A DNA stretch of 64,000 nt from Ruminiclostridium papyrosolvens C7 (GTDB taxonomy: Bacteria; Bacillota; Clostridia; Acetivibrionales; DSM-1351): NCBI RefSeq assembly GCF_000421965.1, contig NZ_ATAY01000088.1:186001-250000 (forward strand). The letters are read 5' to 3'. A model generated the notes under the pieces. That model saw only the letters and a list, made by a program, of their open reading frames with translations. It made no database searches and had not been told where the DNA came from. Below are positions 46,985 to 55,298 of the stretch, one piece after another. Within the stretch, counting starts at the first letter, position 1, and each line of letters opens with the position of its first letter. A program made the translations under genes and the position numbers.

Positions 46985-47946
46985 TTAATGTCGTTTTTCC
47001 TCTCAGCCCCATCCTGAAATCCTAATAATTCTCCTACAATATATAATGGGCGGGCTTTTACCTCTTCGTATATCCTACCAACATATTCCCCCATAATCCC
47101 TATAACTATAAGCATCACACCGTTAAAGAACAGGGATACCGCCATTGATGAAGCCCAGCCTGAGGCAATATCGTTTTTTACAAATCTCTGTATCAAAACA
47201 ACAATCAGATATATAAAGCTTATTATTGAAACAAGCATTCCGGCAAACGTTGCAAGCTTCAAGGGCTTATACGAAAATGAGAATATTCCGTCTCCTGCCA
47301 GCTTGAGCATTTTTTTAAGAGGGTACTTTGTTTCTCCAGCAAATCTCTTTTCACGTCTGTACTCTACGCTTGTCTGCTTGAACCCTACCCAACTCACCAA
47401 GCCTCTTACATATCTTGAACGCTCCGGGAGACATTTCATAGCATCACAGACTTTTCTGTCAATAAGCCTGAAATCGCCTACATCTACAGGTAGTTTGACA
47501 TCCGTCATACTGTCAAGAAATCGGTAGAACATTTTGGCCGTAAACTTTTTAAAGAAGGTTTCTCCCTCTCTTTGAAGTCTCTTGCCATAAACCACTTCAT
47601 ATCCCTGTTCCCATTGTTCCACCATTTGAAGAATAACTTCCGGCGGGTCCTGCAAGTCTGCATCTATTATTACTACAGCGTCACCCTTTGCATAGTCCAT
47701 GCCCGCCGTAATAGCTATCTGATGTCCGAAATTTCTTGCAAAATTTATAACCCGTACGCATGAGTTTGCCAAGGCAATTTCCCTGAGCTTTAAATATGTA
47801 TTGTCTTTACTTCCGTCATTTATAAAAATATATTCAACATCCATAAAATAGTTTTCAAACACTCCGGAAAGCCTTTTAAAGGTTTCTTCTATTACTTCCT
47901 GTTCATTATAAACCGGTACGACTATTGATAATAACTTCTTTGACAT
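46981..47946 (-). CDS. GT2 glycosyltransferase, dolichol-phosphate-mannose-synthase/GtrB-like
   Basis: 321 residues. The GT-A domain has SIVVPVYNEQEVIEETF, FINDGSKDNT, VVIIDADLQDPPEVI (DXD-like, QDPPE) and ERSRYVRGLVSWVGF. Two C-terminal helices (about 235-260 and 270-295) anchor it in the membrane. Likely product: undecaprenyl-phosphate sugar for the GT39 partner. The sugar cannot be told. Confidence 0.88.
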   Translation of the reverse strand: MSKKLLSIVVPVYNEQEVIEETFKRLSGVFENYFMDVEYIFINDGSKDNTYLKLREIALANSCVRVINFARNFGHQIAITAGMDYAKGDAVVIIDADLQDPPEVILQMVEQWEQGYEVVYGKRLQREGETFFKKFTAKMFYRFLDSMTDVKLPVDVGDFRLIDRKVCDAMKCLPERSRYVRGLVSWVGFKQTSVEYRREKRFAGETKYPLKKMLKLAGDGIFSFSYKPLKLATFAGMLVSIISFIYLIVVLIQRFVKNDIASGWASSMAVSLFFNGVMLIVIGIMGEYVGRIYEEVKARPLYIVGELLGFQDGAERKNDIK

Positions 47947-48092
47947 TTAGTATTTCTCCTCGCTTTCAGCCGAGTATAATATAGCAGCTTTTTCCTATTT
48001 TTTCTTTAAACAATTATAACACACTAGTAATTATTATCAATTTTGACGTTAAATATTAAGAAAAAGTTCATATTTATGTAATATTGATACAC

Positions 48093-48134
48093 AAAAAAAT
48101 TCTTCTTTACAATTTTAACGTAAAGAAGAATTTT
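48093..48134 (-). terminator. Terminator of the cotH-VTC-DUF4956-PAP2 operon
   Basis: On the minus strand AAAATTCTTCTTTAC pairs perfectly (15 bp) with GTAAAGAAGAATTTT around 9 nt and is followed by a run of T. The stretch 47947-48092 holds no further feature. Confidence 0.88.
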
Positions 48135-48150
48135 ATAAATTTTACTAAAA

Positions 48151-48810
48151 TTATTTTTTTGCTGAAAAACGCTCACATATATTATTTACCAGTATTGCAA
48201 TTGTAAATATTATTCCCGCCTCCAGATACCCTCCAATGATATCGCTTGCATAATGGTTTTGAAGATAAACACGGCTAAAGCCGATAAGCAGCGGCATTAT
48301 TATACAGAATACAGCAAGTGCAATTCTTCCTGCTTTTATTTTAATACGTTTATTAATTACAAGATAAAGTACCAGATAAAATATAAAGGCCATTGCTGCA
48401 TGGCTGCTTGGAAAGGAGAATTTGTCCTCTTCCACATCCGGGTGAGGGCGTTGGAAAACGTCCTTTAGCAAAGGATTTAAAAACGATACAACAAGTATTG
48501 CCCCGGCATATGAAATATACTTAAAATATCCTTCCTTGTTAGCGAAAACTACAATTCCAAGTGCTGCTATTACCAACCCCAAATACAGGTTTACTTGTGG
48601 ATCACCAATGCTTCCGAGGAATTTAACAAATTGTTTTGTAGTATGTGATTTAAGGCTTCTCAAAGAATCGTAAATGGTACTGTCAAAACCATCTATTCCC
48701 CCTGATTTAATCAGTAGAATTAGTCCTCCGAATACAAGACCCAATAATATAAGAAATATAGTACTAACAAAAATCCTATTATATTTGTTTTTTATATTTG
48801 ATTCAGTCAT
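48151..48810 (-). CDS. PAP2-family phosphatase
   Basis: A membrane phosphatase of 219 residues and six helices. The three motifs are intact: KDVFQRPHP, FPSSHAAM and SRVYLQNHYASDII, forming the external active site. Substrates in the family are lipid phosphates or undecaprenyl pyrophosphate. ATG 48810 follows GGTGA, while GTG 48825 is an alternative start. Last gene of the cotH operon. Confidence 0.85.
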   Translation of the reverse strand: MTESNIKNKYNRIFVSTIFLILLGLVFGGLILLIKSGGIDGFDSTIYDSLRSLKSHTTKQFVKFLGSIGDPQVNLYLGLVIAALGIVVFANKEGYFKYISYAGAILVVSFLNPLLKDVFQRPHPDVEEDKFSFPSSHAAMAFIFYLVLYLVINKRIKIKAGRIALAVFCIIMPLLIGFSRVYLQNHYASDIIGGYLEAGIIFTIAILVNNICERFSAKK

Positions 48811-48858
48811 AATATTGTTCACCAATGATTGAATCCCCTTTCCATAAAAAATATTCGT

Positions 48859-49524
48859 TTACCCCATGTATTCTCCGTTGTAGCTGACCATAACGGCATT
48901 TACAACACCTTCAATATCAATTATATCATTAACAAATTTACTATATCCATCTTTTAGTTGAACTTCAACCGTAAGCTCCATGCCTGTTTTGGACACCGTC
49001 TTGCCTTTAACAGTCGACTTTGCCGATTTTGTTTCTATTAGATTCATTACGCCGTCTTCAACATCTGAGTTTTCACAATTTATTACGATTATGTAGGGTG
49101 TAGTTCTGCTTTTCCTATTTACAAAAACAGTCATTACGATACCCATTAGAAGACTTGTTACAACTGCAAGTGGGATCATTCCGGCACCAACGATTATTCC
49201 CGATGTAATTGCCCAAAATAAAAAGACAATATCAAAGGGGTCCTTTAGTGCCGTCCTGAATCTCACTATGGAAAGTGTACCGAGCATGCCGAGAGAAAGT
49301 ACTACATTACTGGAAACTGCCAGTATAACTGCACAGGTTATCATTGCCATTCCTATCAATGATAACCCGAAATTTGATGAAAACATAACCCCTGAAAATG
49401 TCTTTTTATAAACCATAAAAATGAAAAAGCCTATTATGAATGAAACTATAATTCCCACAAACATATCAAAACCACTTACTGCTGTAGCATTCTTAATAAA
49501 ACTTGAATTTAAGATATTGTCCAC
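48859..49524 (-). CDS. DUF4956 membrane protein
   Basis: 221 residues. Several hydrophobic helices (about 20-140) are followed by a soluble C-terminal domain (VIVRFRTALKDP-like SIVRFRTALKDPFDIVF at about 85-100 is the family mark; then VIDIEG near the end). Function unknown. DUF4956 proteins are often encoded next to VTC and CotH proteins, as here. The start is GTG 49524 after AGGGGG. Confidence 0.82.
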   Translation of the reverse strand: MDNILNSSFIKNATAVSGFDMFVGIIVSFIIGFFIFMVYKKTFSGVMFSSNFGLSLIGMAMITCAVILAVSSNVVLSLGMLGTLSIVRFRTALKDPFDIVFLFWAITSGIIVGAGMIPLAVVTSLLMGIVMTVFVNRKSRTTPYIIVINCENSDVEDGVMNLIETKSAKSTVKGKTVSKTGMELTVEVQLKDGYSKFVNDIIDIEGVVNAVMVSYNGEYMG

Positions 49525-49547
49525 TTTATTTTACCCCCTAGTAGTAT

Positions 49548-50222
49548 TTATCCGAATTTCCTGCAGGCTACATATTTTGAAAAGGACGATATGAGCCTGT
49601 CCTGAACCATGACTATATCTGAAATCATGGTAGGTTTGTAATTATCATATTTGACCTCTAAAATTATTGTCCGCCCCTCTGCCAAAACTGTTGGAACATC
49701 TGGATTAAGCATATCCACACTATTTATACTTGTCCTTACATTCCTGTCCAATGTAATTCTCACATTACCGGCGGAGTATACAAAGGGTTCACGGTTATAA
49801 TCCACAATTACTTTAGGTCTTAGTTGTTCTGTTTTCATTTTTGCATACAACTCGGAAACAAGCTTCCTGTCAGAATCAAGCATCCAATTTATGTCACCAT
49901 CAATTATCCGCCTCACTTCCTCTTTTGTAACCGTTTCCGATACCTTGTTGCACATTCCGTTTATTTTGCTTTTCTTTTCAAGTTTTATGAAGTCATAATT
50001 ATCATTGTAGCAACGAATTCTGAATTTCTCACGTATACTGACCCCACTTATCTTTTCATATAATGCCTTGTTGTATATGTTGTCAAAATACAGACTTCTT
50101 ATTTTGTATTCACCTGTTTCATCAACGTGATTATCGTGCGGTATTACTGCTCTTAATCGTGATCGAACGGTAAGATAGTCTGAATAATTAAGAAATATCT
50201 TGTATTCATGACGTAATTTCAA
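49548..50222 (-). CDS. VTC-domain (polyphosphate polymerase-like) protein
   Basis: 224 residues of the VTC/triphosphate tunnel fold: RHEYKIFLNYSDY, KIRSLYFDN, REKFRIRCYN, FIKLEKKSK, VIVDYNREPF, VRITLDRNVRTS and IILEVKYDN give the basic and acidic tunnel residues. The eukaryotic family makes polyphosphate from ATP; activity of this bacterial type is not established. TTG start (50220-50222) after GGAGGGG. Overlaps cotH by 17 bp. Confidence 0.85.
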   Translation of the reverse strand: MKLRHEYKIFLNYSDYLTVRSRLRAVIPHDNHVDETGEYKIRSLYFDNIYNKALYEKISGVSIREKFRIRCYNDNYDFIKLEKKSKINGMCNKVSETVTKEEVRRIIDGDINWMLDSDRKLVSELYAKMKTEQLRPKVIVDYNREPFVYSAGNVRITLDRNVRTSINSVDMLNPDVPTVLAEGRTIILEVKYDNYKPTMISDIVMVQDRLISSFSKYVACRKFG

Positions 50223-52188
50223 AACTTCCCCTCCTTACCCTTCTTTTTTTATACTTTACACGTGAATACTTGCTTAGTAATATGGTAAATATGATTATTG
50301 CAATTAATGACAAAATTAATAGAATTTTTGATAACTCTGTATCTATTTCTTTATTATCTGATGCCTTGGTACTTTTTGAGACCTCAAAAGCGATTGGCCC
50401 CATTACTCCGAAGATTTTTTTTAGATAAGTAATATCTTCAGACGATTTAAATTTGGACATATCTATTTTACCGTCTGTTTTATATTCTTCGGGAAGGTAA
50501 TTCATAAGTATTTTCAATACCCCATCCATGTCTTTATTGGAAATCCCCAATATCGAGTACATTGTAATTGTTTTGGTCATATCCAGATCCTGTGTGTCAA
50601 TGAGTGTTTCAGGGTGTTCTTTTTGTCCGTTTAATGTTGACGGTACAGTATCGGTTAACTGTCCCTGAACACTTTTTGCTCTTAGCTTGCAGAATTTATT
50701 TAGTTCTTTGGCCCCCTCCACAAATTGATTGTATGTAAAAAATCCCTTTTTATCATTTTTGATATATGGAGATATAATATCAACAGTTGATTCATAAAAT
50801 TTGTCAAAGTAACCGCTGTTAAAATAGTCATTAATAAATTTCTCAAAATACTGATGATACTTATCTGAGTACTTACTGTTTTTAAGTATTTGATTTATCA
50901 TTGGTCTTTTTTCCAATTCAGCTTTAAATACAGGTGTATTAATAGGATAATTCACCATACTTTTAGTAGAACTCATACCATACCGGGCCTCTGATGTTTT
51001 TATATAATTGCCGAACAGATTTGAAGATGAATTTCCGGGATCAACTGCAAAGGAACCAAAAGCCAGATTATAGTCCCAAGGTATCATTGATAATTTACCG
51101 CCACGTTCACAGAGATAATAGTTATGTGAAAAAATACTAGTATACCCATCGTAATTATCCACAAAGTTATGGACTACGAAGTACTTTATTACAGAGTCAA
51201 CGTCCACTGTATTATCCAAATCTTCACCGCTGTTCAGCTTTTTTATTGAATTAATCAGTCTTCCTTCGTCACTTTCATCTACAGAAAAAACTCCTGAATT
51301 CAAAATAGCTTTATAGCTCTTAGGATTATTATCAATATATGTCAGACCTGTAACATCTGTGTTAATTTCGTTTGAGTCTATAAGTACTTTTGCCATATCC
51401 CCAAGCATGTCGACCCTTGTGCCGCTGTTAAAGTCTTTATAGGCACTGCCGGACATAGCATTTGCAAGATACTCAACTGCGGATTGACCGTCTTCCGTCT
51501 CGTAGCCCATAATTTTTATATAATCATATTTTGGTAACTCTAGTGCATCAGGCTTATATAGTTTTGCGTCAATGACACCGTAATTCCTAACACAAAAAGA
51601 TTTTTCTACGGCTTCCATAGCCAGATAAAAGCCAAAATCCTTTCCATTCAATGTTATATTTACATAGCTTGATAACGGAGCCGCTATTCCCATATAGTTC
51701 ATCATATGCTGTGCCAAATAATCCTTTATATAAGTGGTATCCTGTGAGCAGCTATTTAGTATCATTTTATCAAGTCCGTCAAAGCTCTGATTTTTATAGT
51801 GGTCAAACTCAACCTTGAAACAGAAGTTTTGAGAATTCATGTCCATTACCTGTTTTAAAGATGTATCGCCTTTTGGCCTTATCCCAACTTCATTAATCCT
51901 GACACCATCTATAATCATCGTACAAGGAATATATTGTTCATACTGGGCATTTTCTATCATATTACCCCAGATACGATCATCAACTTGAATATCTATAGTA
52001 TGTACTTCGGAATCATCAAAAAGTGTTTTCGGGTACTTTATAGCATTAACGGATAAATCCTTGGAACTTAAACCGCTATTTGCAGGAACGCTGTTACTGT
52101 CTGCCATAGACATTAAGAAAAATAACATGCAAAGTAGGCAAGCGGCAAAAATTATACATATTCCATTTTTATACCTTTTTGTTTCCAT
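50206..52188 (-). CDS. cotH: CotH-type protein kinase, membrane anchored
   Basis: 660 residues. A signal/anchor (about 12-30) is followed by the CotH kinase-like domain (about 60-520), with GIRPKGDTSLKQ, FCFKVEFDHYKNQSFDGLDK, DFGFYLAMEAV and the metal-site motif MIPWDYNLAFG. A C-terminal transmembrane helix (about 622-645) has a basic tail. In Bacillus CotH phosphorylates coat proteins. Here the double anchoring and operon with VTC, DUF4956 and PAP2 genes suggest a membrane-linked phosphorylation system and not a free coat protein. The start follows GAGGG. Confidence 0.85.
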   Translation of the reverse strand: METKRYKNGICIIFAACLLCMLFFLMSMADSNSVPANSGLSSKDLSVNAIKYPKTLFDDSEVHTIDIQVDDRIWGNMIENAQYEQYIPCTMIIDGVRINEVGIRPKGDTSLKQVMDMNSQNFCFKVEFDHYKNQSFDGLDKMILNSCSQDTTYIKDYLAQHMMNYMGIAAPLSSYVNITLNGKDFGFYLAMEAVEKSFCVRNYGVIDAKLYKPDALELPKYDYIKIMGYETEDGQSAVEYLANAMSGSAYKDFNSGTRVDMLGDMAKVLIDSNEINTDVTGLTYIDNNPKSYKAILNSGVFSVDESDEGRLINSIKKLNSGEDLDNTVDVDSVIKYFVVHNFVDNYDGYTSIFSHNYYLCERGGKLSMIPWDYNLAFGSFAVDPGNSSSNLFGNYIKTSEARYGMSSTKSMVNYPINTPVFKAELEKRPMINQILKNSKYSDKYHQYFEKFINDYFNSGYFDKFYESTVDIISPYIKNDKKGFFTYNQFVEGAKELNKFCKLRAKSVQGQLTDTVPSTLNGQKEHPETLIDTQDLDMTKTITMYSILGISNKDMDGVLKILMNYLPEEYKTDGKIDMSKFKSSEDITYLKKIFGVMGPIAFEVSKSTKASDNKEIDTELSKILLILSLIAIIIFTILLSKYSRVKYKKRRVRRGSFEITS

Positions 52189-52246
52189 TTTACAAATCCC
52201 TCATAATATGTTATATAAATAGAATAAAACAGTTGCGTGCTTTTTC

Positions 52247-52275
52247 AACATACAATAAAGTACCAAATGTATGTT
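52247..52275. promoter_or_regulatory. Candidate operator between cotH and the TetR gene
   Basis: AACATACA (52247-52254) and TGTATGTT (52268-52275) are perfect 8-bp inverted arms 13 bp apart, in the 100-bp divergent region just before the TetR start. A likely site of the TetR-type regulator. Confidence 0.5.
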
Positions 52276-52288
52276 TTTGAGGTAAACT

Positions 52289-52831
52289 ATGATTAATATG
52301 TCAAAAAGTAGACAATTTACCCTAGGAATTTTGTTGGATGCATTCTGGAAATTATATAGAAATCATGATATAGAAAAAATTACGATTAAAAAAATTACAG
52401 ACACAGCCGGATATAATAGAATTACCTTTTATGATTACTTTCAAGATATATATGATGCTCTTGATTGTCTTGAAAATAAAATATTGTCTGATATTGAATA
52501 TAAATTACATATACTGATTGGTGAGTCAGCAAGTACTACTAACGACACTTTTCTCGAAAAAGTAGTATCTTTGTTCGAAGAGTACCAGGACTTTCTCGAA
52601 AGATTTTTCAGTGACAGCAGCAATACAGGTTTTGAAAAAAAGCTGCAGAATTTCATTAAAAGTCTACTGACAAAATACTCATCTAGTCCAACAAACTTCA
52701 CCAACATATACGTGCTAGAATTTTATACTTCAGGCCTTGTAGGTGCTCTCAGAATGTGGTTTAAAAGTGACTTTAAAACGTCCCTTAAAGCTTTTCTCTA
52801 CGTAATATGCCCTATTATTAAAGTAGATTAA
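52289..52831 (+). CDS. TetR-family transcriptional regulator
   Basis: 180 residues. The N-terminal helix-turn-helix ITIKKITDTAGYNRITFYDY is typical of TetR/AcrR, and the rest is a helical ligand domain without recognised specificity. It is divergent from the cotH operon, so control of it is likely. The start follows GAGGTAAACT. Confidence 0.85.
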   Translation: MINMSKSRQFTLGILLDAFWKLYRNHDIEKITIKKITDTAGYNRITFYDYFQDIYDALDCLENKILSDIEYKLHILIGESASTTNDTFLEKVVSLFEEYQDFLERFFSDSSNTGFEKKLQNFIKSLLTKYSSSPTNFTNIYVLEFYTSGLVGALRMWFKSDFKTSLKAFLYVICPIIKVD

Positions 52832-52843
52832 GTAAGATAAGTA

Positions 52844-52894
52844 TATAACATTAATAAACGGGGTAAAAAGAAACACCCATTTATTAATGTTATA
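52844..52894. terminator. Shared terminator between convergent TetR and aspS genes
   Basis: A perfect 15-bp inverted repeat (TATAACATTAATAAA and its complement) encloses an inner GGGGT/ACACCC pairing. The T-rich flanks are modest on both sides. Confidence 0.65.
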
Positions 52895-52920
52895 CCTTTA
52901 TCCAATTATTTAAAATTCTA

Positions 52921-54669
52921 CTATCTGATTTTTATATGGACTTCACGAAGTTGTTTTTCTGTTACTTCATTTGGAGCACAGCACATCATATCCTGAGCGT
53001 TACCGTTCAGCGGGAATGGAATAACCTCTCTGATATTTTCCTCGTTTCTCAGCAGCATAATCATTCGGTCAACACCCGGAGCCATTCCGGCGTGAGGAGG
53101 AGCACCATACTGAAATGCATTATACAATGCGCCGAATTTCTGCTGAAGGTCTTCCTCTGTATAACCTGCAATTTCAAAGGCTCTCACCATTATATCTAAA
53201 TTATGGTTTCTAACCGCACCTGAGGACAGTTCAATGCCGTTACAGACTATATCATACTGATATGCGAGAATTTCCAACGGGTTTTTGCTATTAAGTGCTT
53301 CCAGTCCGCCTTGAGGCATTGAGAACGGATTATGTGTAAATATAATCTTCTCTTCTTCTTTGTCATACTCAAACATAGGGAAATCGTTAACAAAGCAAAA
53401 GCGGTATGCATTTTTTTCACAAATATCAAGACGGGTGCCAAGTTCTGTGCGAATCTGACCTGCCAAAAGTGCTGCACGTTCTTCTGTATCTGCTATAAGG
53501 AAAATTGTATCACCCGGATTTAGCCCTGCAATTTGTGCAATCTCGCCCTTCATGTCATCGGGAATGAATTTATCTATAGGCCCCTTATATGTCATGTCGT
53601 CATTTACTTCGAGATAACCCAGACCACCCATGCCGATTGAAATAGCAAATTCCAACAACTTTTCATGAAACCCTTTTGACATGTCAGCATGTACCTTGAT
53701 TGCACGAACTGTTTTGTTGTGAAAAGGTTTGAAGGTACATCTCTGGAAGAAATCAGTTACATCTACTATTTTTAGAGGATTCCTCAAATCCGGTTTATCA
53801 GTTCCGAATTCAAGCATCGCCTGCTTATAGCTTATTACCGGATACGGTGCCTCTGTTACCACACTGCCTTCAGGGGCGAATTTTTTAAATGTAGCTGTCA
53901 GCACTTCTTCACCTGCACGGAATACATCTTCCTGCGTGGCAAAGCTCATTTCAAAATCCAACTGATAAAATTCGCCCGGAGAGCGGTCGGCACGTGCATC
54001 CTCGTCACGGAAGCATGGTGCTATCTGAAAATACTTGTCAAAACCGGATACCATTAAAAGCTGCTTGTATTGCTGGGGGGCCTGTGGAAGTGCGTAGAAC
54101 TTTCCTTTATATTTACGGGATGGAACTATATAATCTCTCGCACCCTCAGGTGATGAAGCACAGAGAATAGGAGTCTGGATTTCCAGAAAGCCCATTTCAG
54201 TCATCTTTTGTCTTAAAAAGCTGATAACTTCAGATCTGAAAATTATATTGTCTTTGACTTTCTTATTTCGCAGGTCAAGATAACGGTATTTAAGACGCAA
54301 ATCTTCTCGTATTTCCTTTGACGTCATTATTTCAAAAGGCAACTGTTTGTATACCTTGCCAAGTATTTCAACGGATTGTGCTTCCATTTCAATTGTTCCC
54401 GTAGGGATTTTAGGATTATATGTTTCTTCGTCACGTATTTCAATTTTACCCTCAACGCATATACAGTCTTCTTTGTTGATTCCGGCTAAAAGGTTTTTGT
54501 CTCGCATTACAACCTGCATTACGCCGTACATATCTCTGAGATCTATAAAGGAAACTCCTCCGTGATCCCTGATGTTCTCAACCCATCCTGCTATTTTTAA
54601 TCCCCAGCCAACATCGCCTTCGCTGATTTTATCCAAGGTCCTGTTCCGATATATGTTTGATGTGTTCAT
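52921..54669 (-). CDS. aspS: Aspartyl-tRNA synthetase, bacterial type
   Basis: Class II synthetase of 582 residues: the OB anticodon domain (GWGLKIAGWVENIRDHGGVS), motif 2 FRDEDARADRSPGEFYQLDF, the bacterial GAD insert (about 285-420) and motif 3 APGVDRMIMLL. The C-terminal stretch PFPLNGNAQDMMCCAP differs from the common bacterial form. The specifier region of its T-box fits Asn or Glu and not Asp, so a non-discriminating enzyme that also charges tRNA-Asn is possible. The ATG at 54667-54669 follows AAGGAG. Confidence 0.94.
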   Translation of the reverse strand: MNTSNIYRNRTLDKISEGDVGWGLKIAGWVENIRDHGGVSFIDLRDMYGVMQVVMRDKNLLAGINKEDCICVEGKIEIRDEETYNPKIPTGTIEMEAQSVEILGKVYKQLPFEIMTSKEIREDLRLKYRYLDLRNKKVKDNIIFRSEVISFLRQKMTEMGFLEIQTPILCASSPEGARDYIVPSRKYKGKFYALPQAPQQYKQLLMVSGFDKYFQIAPCFRDEDARADRSPGEFYQLDFEMSFATQEDVFRAGEEVLTATFKKFAPEGSVVTEAPYPVISYKQAMLEFGTDKPDLRNPLKIVDVTDFFQRCTFKPFHNKTVRAIKVHADMSKGFHEKLLEFAISIGMGGLGYLEVNDDMTYKGPIDKFIPDDMKGEIAQIAGLNPGDTIFLIADTEERAALLAGQIRTELGTRLDICEKNAYRFCFVNDFPMFEYDKEEEKIIFTHNPFSMPQGGLEALNSKNPLEILAYQYDIVCNGIELSSGAVRNHNLDIMVRAFEIAGYTEEDLQQKFGALYNAFQYGAPPHAGMAPGVDRMIMLLRNEENIREVIPFPLNGNAQDMMCCAPNEVTEKQLREVHIKIR

Positions 54670-54701
54670 AAGTTTTCTCCTTATAATCAATATTTGAGCA
54701 T

Positions 54702-54980
54702 AAAAAAATGCTCATCCAAAACTAAAAAGTCCAGGACGAACACATAATGTCCGCGGTACCACCTGAATTACTGACTAACAGTCACTCAACGGTTCAAAAA
54801 ACCTTGCTGTTTTTCGCACAGCCTACGGCTCTCCTACTTATCACACAATATTACTCGTACGATGTTCAGATTGCAGCTGCTAAAGTGTTATTCACGCAAA
54901 TTCACTTTATGGGGTTCTCACTATCTCCCACTCACTGAGAACGATAAGTTGCGTTACTTCTCTTCGTCATCGCCATTAAA
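54702..54980 (-). promoter_or_regulatory. T-box riboswitch leader of aspS
   Basis: The T-box sequence AGGTGGTACCGCGG lies at about 54750-54763, followed by terminator GTTCGTCC/GGATGAGC with a T7 run. Stem I has GATGACGAAGAGAAGTAACG at the 5' side and the distal AGTGAGTGGGAGATAGTGAG region. The F-box-like GAGAGCCGTAGGCTG follows. The base of Stem I is CGATG/CATCG, and the 3' side just before it reads TGAACATCG, with candidate specifiers AAC (54864-54866) and GAA (54865-54867). A TATAAT at 54985-54990 marks the start. Uncharged tRNA would favour readthrough into aspS. Confidence 0.92.
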
Positions 54981-55056
54981 CTCAATTATAATTCTTGTGT
55001 TTTTAAGCAGGCATTGTCTTTATGCCAAATATTATCACACCCTTTCTGTATAAAAA

Positions 55057-55101
55057 AAGAACCACATGTAAATTTAACTAAAATCTACCAATGTGATTCT
55101 T
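55057..55101 (-). terminator. Terminator of the unexplained leader transcript
   Basis: On the minus strand AAGAATCACAT pairs with ATGTGGTTCTT (one G-U) around 23 nt, followed by TTTTTTTA. Confidence 0.75.
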
Positions 55102-55171
55102 ACTATTACAGTATCACATAGGTACAAGTCTTAGCACTTGCACCTATGATTTTTTCTCATAGCCACAAGTG

Positions 55172-55219
55172 CTAAATATTGTACCCATTATTCAGTTTTA
55201 TAAACTGAAAATTCAACAT
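55172..55219 (-). CDS. Possible 15-residue leader peptide
   Basis: ATG 55219 with GGCAGGAG 5 nt upstream encodes MLNFQFIKLNNGYNI and ends at TAG 55172-55174, directly at the base of the first hairpin. No clustered codon for one amino acid is striking (four Asn, two Phe). Translation is inferred only from the ribosome-binding site. Confidence 0.35.
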   Translation of the reverse strand: MLNFQFIKLNNGYNI

Positions 55220-55254
55220 ATTAGCTCCTGCCTTTTTTAAATTTATAATAATTT

Positions 55255-55284
55255 AGTGTACCATGCTAAAGTGCTAAATGTCAA
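55255..55284 (-). promoter_or_regulatory. Promoter of the structured transcript
   Basis: TTGACA (55279-55284), 18 bp, TACACT (55255-55260) on the minus strand. The spacer contains TTTAGCACTTTAGC, and the TTTAGCACTT motif recurs in the transcript. Confidence 0.55.
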
Positions 55285-55298
55285 TGGAAAAATTGTTT

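Larger units (their letters stand above)
55057..55248 (-). ncRNA. Candidate structured transcript of about 190 nt between blaI and aspS
   Basis: On the minus strand it has a start near 55248, a 15-codon frame with its own ribosome-binding site, and two mutually exclusive hairpins. The first is AGCACTTG...CAAGTGCT (55133-55173, with inner CTATGA/TCATAG). The second is CATAGGT-x-CAAGT...ACTTG-x-ACCTATG (55117-55148). They share the AGCACTTGCACCTATG strand. An intrinsic terminator follows. The layout resembles a peptide-linked attenuator, but the next gene is aspS with its own T-box, so it may be a free-standing RNA. Confidence 0.5.
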
